A stretch of DNA of 64,000 nucleotides from Lepas anatifera (Eukaryota > Arthropoda > Thecostraca > Lepadidae): NCBI GenBank assembly GCA_034440635.1, contig JAOTON010000896.1:372001-436000 (forward strand). Direction: 5' to 3'. The notes beneath the pieces were generated by a model that saw only the letters and a list, made by a program, of their open reading frames with translations, ran no database searches and was not told the DNA's origin. The translations under genes and the position numbers were made by a program. Position 1 is the stretch's first letter, and each line of letters starts with the position of its first letter. This document shows, piece after piece, positions 59,838 through 64,000 of the stretch.

Positions 59838-60632
59838 TTAAAGGGAGATACGCGAAAAAATTTATTGCCTATATCAAAAGGTTACAAAAAGTTGTTTCAG
59901 AAGTCCTATTCCATTTTTGCGAATTCGACCTGCAAATGCCTTAAAATGCTCTCAAAGTCAACATTTCTAGATGACTTTACCGGTACACCTCATATCGATG
60001 TATATGACGTACACACGGCTAAGGCTATCAATTTCTCTAAGAATTAGGTCATATCTATCCTAAAGAGTGATGAAGAACCTTGGACTACTACAGAAAAAAT
60101 TCCTTTTGAAAAACAACATTCCAAAACTCTTTTGAAACAGAAATATAGGGCTTAAAAGAAATCACAATTAACCAATCAGAAGTTTAGGAACTCTCAAACC
60201 GGGGTCACGTGACCTATCTGAAGCAAAAGTTTTGTCAACCTGGGGCCGAAGCAGAAAATGACTCAAGACCCGAGGTACAAAACCGCTGAAGACTTGAGTA
60301 ATTATGTTTTTCCGTTTCTAGGGCAAACTAATTCATTTTGTAGTTCTTAAAAGCTTTTTAGAATTAATTCAAATACAAATACAGGAGAACAGACATTTGT
60401 ATTATAAAAACACATTACTTTTCAACTTCAAATAGTTTTCAAAAAGTAAGCGATGGGTATGGGCATGGGTAAGTGATGGGCATATTATCGAAACTGTTAA
60501 CCTATTTTGATAATAAGCAAGTGGACACCCAAAATTTTGCAGAAGATGCAAAAATAATTGATAGTTTCGTTATCAGGATTTTTCAAATAGCAAGAAACCA
60601 TAATAATATTTTTTTCGCGTATCTCCCTTTAA
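59838..60632. mobile_element. Complete TTAA element (795 bp)
   Basis: TTAA at 59838-59841 and 60629-60632, with TIR AGGGAGATACGCGAAAAAA. The target flanks also match (ACCGGC outside both). A half copy is at 43047-43376. No coding frame was recognised. Confidence 0.85.
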
Positions 60633-60857
60633 TGACCGGCGCGGGCCCGGCTAACAAAACAAATCAGCTATAGATAAGCTCGGTCTGCTCGGTCAGCTGC
60701 GGCTTCTGACATTGGGCCCTTGGATTTATTGCGTTTTCAGTCAATTTGAAGGAGCTGGATTTGTGAGAAAATTTAAATGCTCCTAAAAATGGTCATATTT
60801 TTTGCCAAGCTATCCATAGAGTGCGCTGCTTTAAAATCTGAACAAGCATATCCCGCA

Positions 60858-61892
60858 TTAACCCGCGCCCCACCGGGGGTCCGGCGCCACCTTCGCCCCA
60901 CCGGGGGGCCATCGATGGCCCCCCTCTAACTCCGAAAATATGGGCGTTAGCGCAAATCTGCAAAGTGCAATAGAAAGCTCGCGTGAATTCAGTAAGAAAT
61001 TACTTCGCATGTTTTAGTGCTCAGGTCAATGGTTTGACCTCCAGAGGTCAAATTAGGTCAAGATCGGCTATTTTCAGTCAAATATGCAATGATTAAGCAA
61101 ACTGGGCATAACTCTTATGTCATTAGAGCTATTGAGGCCTGGTAAAGTACATTTGATAGGAAATTGCCAGTATTTTTTCCGCTATGTGGAACGTAAAGAC
61201 CTCCCGCCAGTGGTTTGACCGCCAGAGGTCACCTCGTGACCTAATATGACCTGAGGTCACGAAAGGTCAAAAAAGTGACCTTGCCGTATATCAAATGAAA
61301 GCCAGTGACAAGACAAACACGATGGTGTTTGTTTCATTGCTCTAGCTCAATTAGGTCAAAAGTTATTGTCAAAATACTGTTTTTGACCTCCGGTGACCTT
61401 GGATGACCTTGGAAAAGTCAAAGGGCAAATATGACCCCTGGGATCCGTGAAAGGGTGTCCAAAAACGTTGTTCTGAGCAGTCTGAGTATTTGCAATCATT
61501 TTTGTGGCTTTTATATCATGAAATAGCTTTTCCCCATGCTTTTCCAATGGGAGAGGTCGCCTCGTGACCTGACCTCAGGGCACGAAATCGAAAAATCCCG
61601 GATATACACCTTGTAGACCCTGGAGGGGTCATGAAGTGTAGGAAGTTTCCAAATCGATCGACTTTGAAATGTAGCTCTTACAGAGCTCTAAAGTGAAGCG
61701 AGGTGACCTTGGTTGACCTCGTCTGGTGACCTGACCTTGGGTGACCCGGGGTAAAAAATTTCAGGGATGATGGGAAAATGATGCAGTGAGAGGTAGAGCC
61801 CTCAACCGCGGTGCTGCGCCTCGTCGTTTTTCTGCTATCCCGGAAAAACCTTAGGGGGGCCATCGATGGCCCCCCGGTGGGGCGAGGGTTAA
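60858..61892. mobile_element. Complete TTAA element (1035 bp), GGTCA-rich
   Basis: The ends are TTAACCCGCGCCCCACCGG and, inverted, TTAACCCTCGCCCCACCGG. The palindrome GGGGGCCATCGATGGCCCCC sits inside each end. It has the same GGTCA-dense interior and subterminal hairpin region (near 61800) as 57063-57911, but different TIR bases. Confidence 0.85.
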
Positions 61893-62423
61893 AAGGCACA
61901 TAGACGCTACATTTCGTAGCAATGCGTTTCTCCGGACAGAGCATAGTCTCAGCGGTATCTACCATTGCCCTCTGTGTTAAGACTGTTGCAGCTTCTTGTC
62001 AACATAACATATGCTACGATGAAAATTAAGACAGCTGCTTCGAATATTTGGATTCTTAGTACTTTGACGATTCATAAAAAACAAACATGATACTTTTTCG
62101 TATGATATTTTGGAAGCTACTAAGGTAAAAAAGTTTGCTTTTGTAACATAACTGATAAGAGGCGCCTAACAGGGATTTTGGGGATTAAATATTTGGAATC
62201 CACACATAAAGCTGCATTTAAAGAAGAACAAAACCCAATTAGGTGGGTACCTCAATTCATTATCCGTCAGCTGAAGCAGCGCGTACTGCTAGTGAGACAG
62301 TTAATGTGCTGTGCTGTCAGTGAATAAAGTTCGAGTATAAAACCGCACTTATTTTGTACAAAGAGAGGAAATTGATATTTATGCAGCATTTTGAAAATTT
62401 GTCTGTGCGAGGATGGAGGGTGT
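61893..62423. other. Unannotated DNA, nothing recognised
   Basis: No gene or repeat that I can support. Confidence 0.45.
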
Positions 62424-62840
62424 TTAACCCTTTCGTTCCTAGTGGTCGAGATCTCGACCACCAAAAAGACTTCAGGGCTATGCTCGCCACAGATTTCCAA
62501 ATTCAGCAGAGTGCTCCAAACTCCGTTGTCAGACGAAAAATGGACCAGGCTATCATCACAGCTGCAAAATTTTGTTCTGTCATGTATAGGGGGGAGTGGG
62601 GGGCATATCAAATCTGGACATATCTAACGACAGCCTTTGTGGGAAATGACTACATTTGTTTCTCTCCGGCTATCAGACAAAGGTCATAATTATTGCTTCA
62701 TTTTTAATTGATGTGGTAGCCAGAGAGTCAGGCAGAACAACAGTATTCATTGTTTTGCTAGGGCTCCAATTTATCGTGACTTGGAAACGAAACAGTTTTG
62801 GTGGTCGAGTATTCGACCACTAGGAGGATATCCGTCAACT
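62424..62840. mobile_element. Possible piggyBac-like terminus with inverted GGTCGA motifs
   Basis: TTAACCCTTTCG at 62424, a piggyBac-type end, is followed by CTAGTGGTCGAGATCTCGAC. An inverted counterpart, GGTGGTCGAGTATTCGACC, lies near 62801-62820. It may be a short element or the left end of a longer one that includes the transposase piece below. Confidence 0.45.
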
Positions 62841-62965
62841 AGGTTCAGTCATAATTTGGTTTGGACATTCGGCAAATTTAGAGCCAAATGTGAGCAGGTA
62901 TTGCAAAAACAGCCCAGTTTTGAGCATCTTGACATAGGCAAACGTAGGGGGGCACAAGGGGCAGA

Positions 62966-63123
62966 CAGTGGTAGATACAGGGCCGAGCTAGGGGGCTAAA
63001 CTCCCCCCCAATTTTTTTAGAGTACCTTTGGTAAATACATAGCCGGAGGCCGATAAGAGGCACTGGTAGGAGAGGTTCAAAACCCCAAGCCCCTCCAGAA
63101 ATGAAATCCTGGAACCGCCACTG
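62966..63123. mobile_element. 158-bp hAT-like MITE
   Basis: The ends are CAGTGGTAGATACAGGG and CCTGGAACCGCCACTG. Flanks GGGGCAGA / GAGGCAGG match at 6 of 8 bases, a decayed TSD. Confidence 0.6.
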
Positions 63124-63410
63124 GAGGCAGGTGATCCGTCTCTCCCTCCGTCGAAGTTCCGCCCACCTGAAACGTCATCGGCGCACTTATGAAAATTCGC
63201 TTTCCACCCCAACCCTCTTCCTAGGACGGGAGTACATGCTCCTCTGCGATAATATTTGGGCCGTGGTGACACCTCCCCTTCCTAGCTTCATTGGCGTCGC
63301 CACGGATATGTCCCGAGGGGAACGGACTACGATTTTGCTATGATCGGGGGAGAGGGGTGGGAAGCGAACCCAAAACTCAAAGCTGTCTTGAAGGGCATGA
63401 GAGAGGCTGC

Positions 63411-64000
63411 AAACCAAGACTTATCGTAAGCCCGCGATTACAAAGGGCATATAATGTAAAAATATGGCTCGAGGCCCACAACTTGGGGGATGTCCCTTCC
63501 TGGCTTCCAATCTGAGGAGAGCCGTCCCCTCTCCCCGGCAATCATCAAGTCTGCGATGTGGAAGAACCGCTTTGAGTCGTACATGCAATTCCTACACTTC
63601 CAGGACAACACAAAGCTGGACATGAGTGACCGCTACTCCAAGCTATGTCCTCGGGCTGATCGCATCCATAAGAAATTGCTGGAACACTTCGTCCAACAAC
63701 ATCACCCTACCTGTAGGATTCGCGTACTAAGTTTTCTGCTTGAGAGAGGCTGCAAACCAAGACTTATCGTAAGCCCGCGATTACAAAGGGCATATAATGT
63801 AAAAATATGGCTCGAGGCCCACAACTTGGGGGATGTCCCTTCCAGGCTTCCAATCTGAGGAGAGCCGTCCCCTCTCCCCGGCAATCATCAAGTCTGCGAT
63901 GTGGAAGAACCGCTTTGAGTCGTACATGCAATTCCTACACTTCCAGGACAACACAAAGCTGGACATGAGTGACCGCTACTCCAAGCTATGTCCTCGGGCT
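63411..64000 (+). pseudogene. piggyBac transposase fragment in tandem 333-bp duplication (runs off window)
   Basis: A frame with AMWKNRFESYMQFLHFQDNT and LDMSDRYSKLCPRADRIH matches the N-terminal part of the piggyBac DDE transposase domain (the RF..LHF.DN signature). The segment from 63411 is repeated from 63744 with about one mismatch in 257 bases. The duplication brings a stop (63856-63858) after LPI, so the catalytic aspartates are not reached. The window ends inside the second copy. Confidence 0.7.

Overview
The window looks like intron-rich, transposon-laden chromosomal DNA from an invertebrate animal, probably an arthropod. GC-rich coding exons use consensus GT..AG splice sites. The one gene I can name is a phafin (PLEKHF/rush hour) gene. 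The repeats belong to animal groups: hAT-like elements with 8-bp target-site duplications (TSDs), piggyBac-like TTAA elements, a Penelope-like retroelement and tRNA-derived SINEs. I see no bacterial or plasmid features. The phylum is inference; only a search could fix the species.

Genic part (1 to about 21.4 kb). Six exons on the + strand between 3644 and 16606 encode a 301-residue PH+FYVE phafin. Its start codon lies directly after a 33-bp minisatellite that stays open in the same frame, and exon 5 carries a 66-bp in-frame duplication of its own acceptor. Downstream on the - strand are three 3' exons (21330 to 19699) of an alanine/arginine-rich helical protein I cannot assign to a family. 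Its upstream exons were not found. Intron 1 and the intergenic DNA carry TTAA MITEs, one with a second MITE nested in it, SINE pieces, hairpins and GAGTCG repeats. A perfect (AG)262 tract follows at 21.5 kb.

Transposon part (about 22 to 64 kb). Nearly everything here is nested mobile DNA. A TTAA-type element rich in GGTCA motifs (about 24111-43050) was hit twice by the same 4.1-kb hAT-like element (24267-38154 and 38231-42319). The first copy was then broken by three more insertions, and the second copy supplies the empty sites. The largest insertion (27651-35593, 7.9 kb) is a TIR/TSD-bounded element filled with a GC-rich satellite that has a 723-bp higher-order repeat. Elements at 49158-50567 and 51927-55465 share this plan (CAG-GGCG termini, 8-bp TSD, interior of GC-rich minisatellite). 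A 6.6-kb element at 44173-50784 contains the first of these. This recurring architecture, satellite arrays growing inside otherwise coding-less hAT-like ends, is the most unusual thing in the window. Complete TTAA elements lie at 57063-57911, 59838-60632 and 60858-61892. The window ends in a tandemly duplicated piece of piggyBac transposase.

Apart from the piggyBac fragment and a dead Penelope endonuclease remnant, I found no recognisable transposase or reverse transcriptase. All exon models come from reading splice signals and protein similarity by eye.
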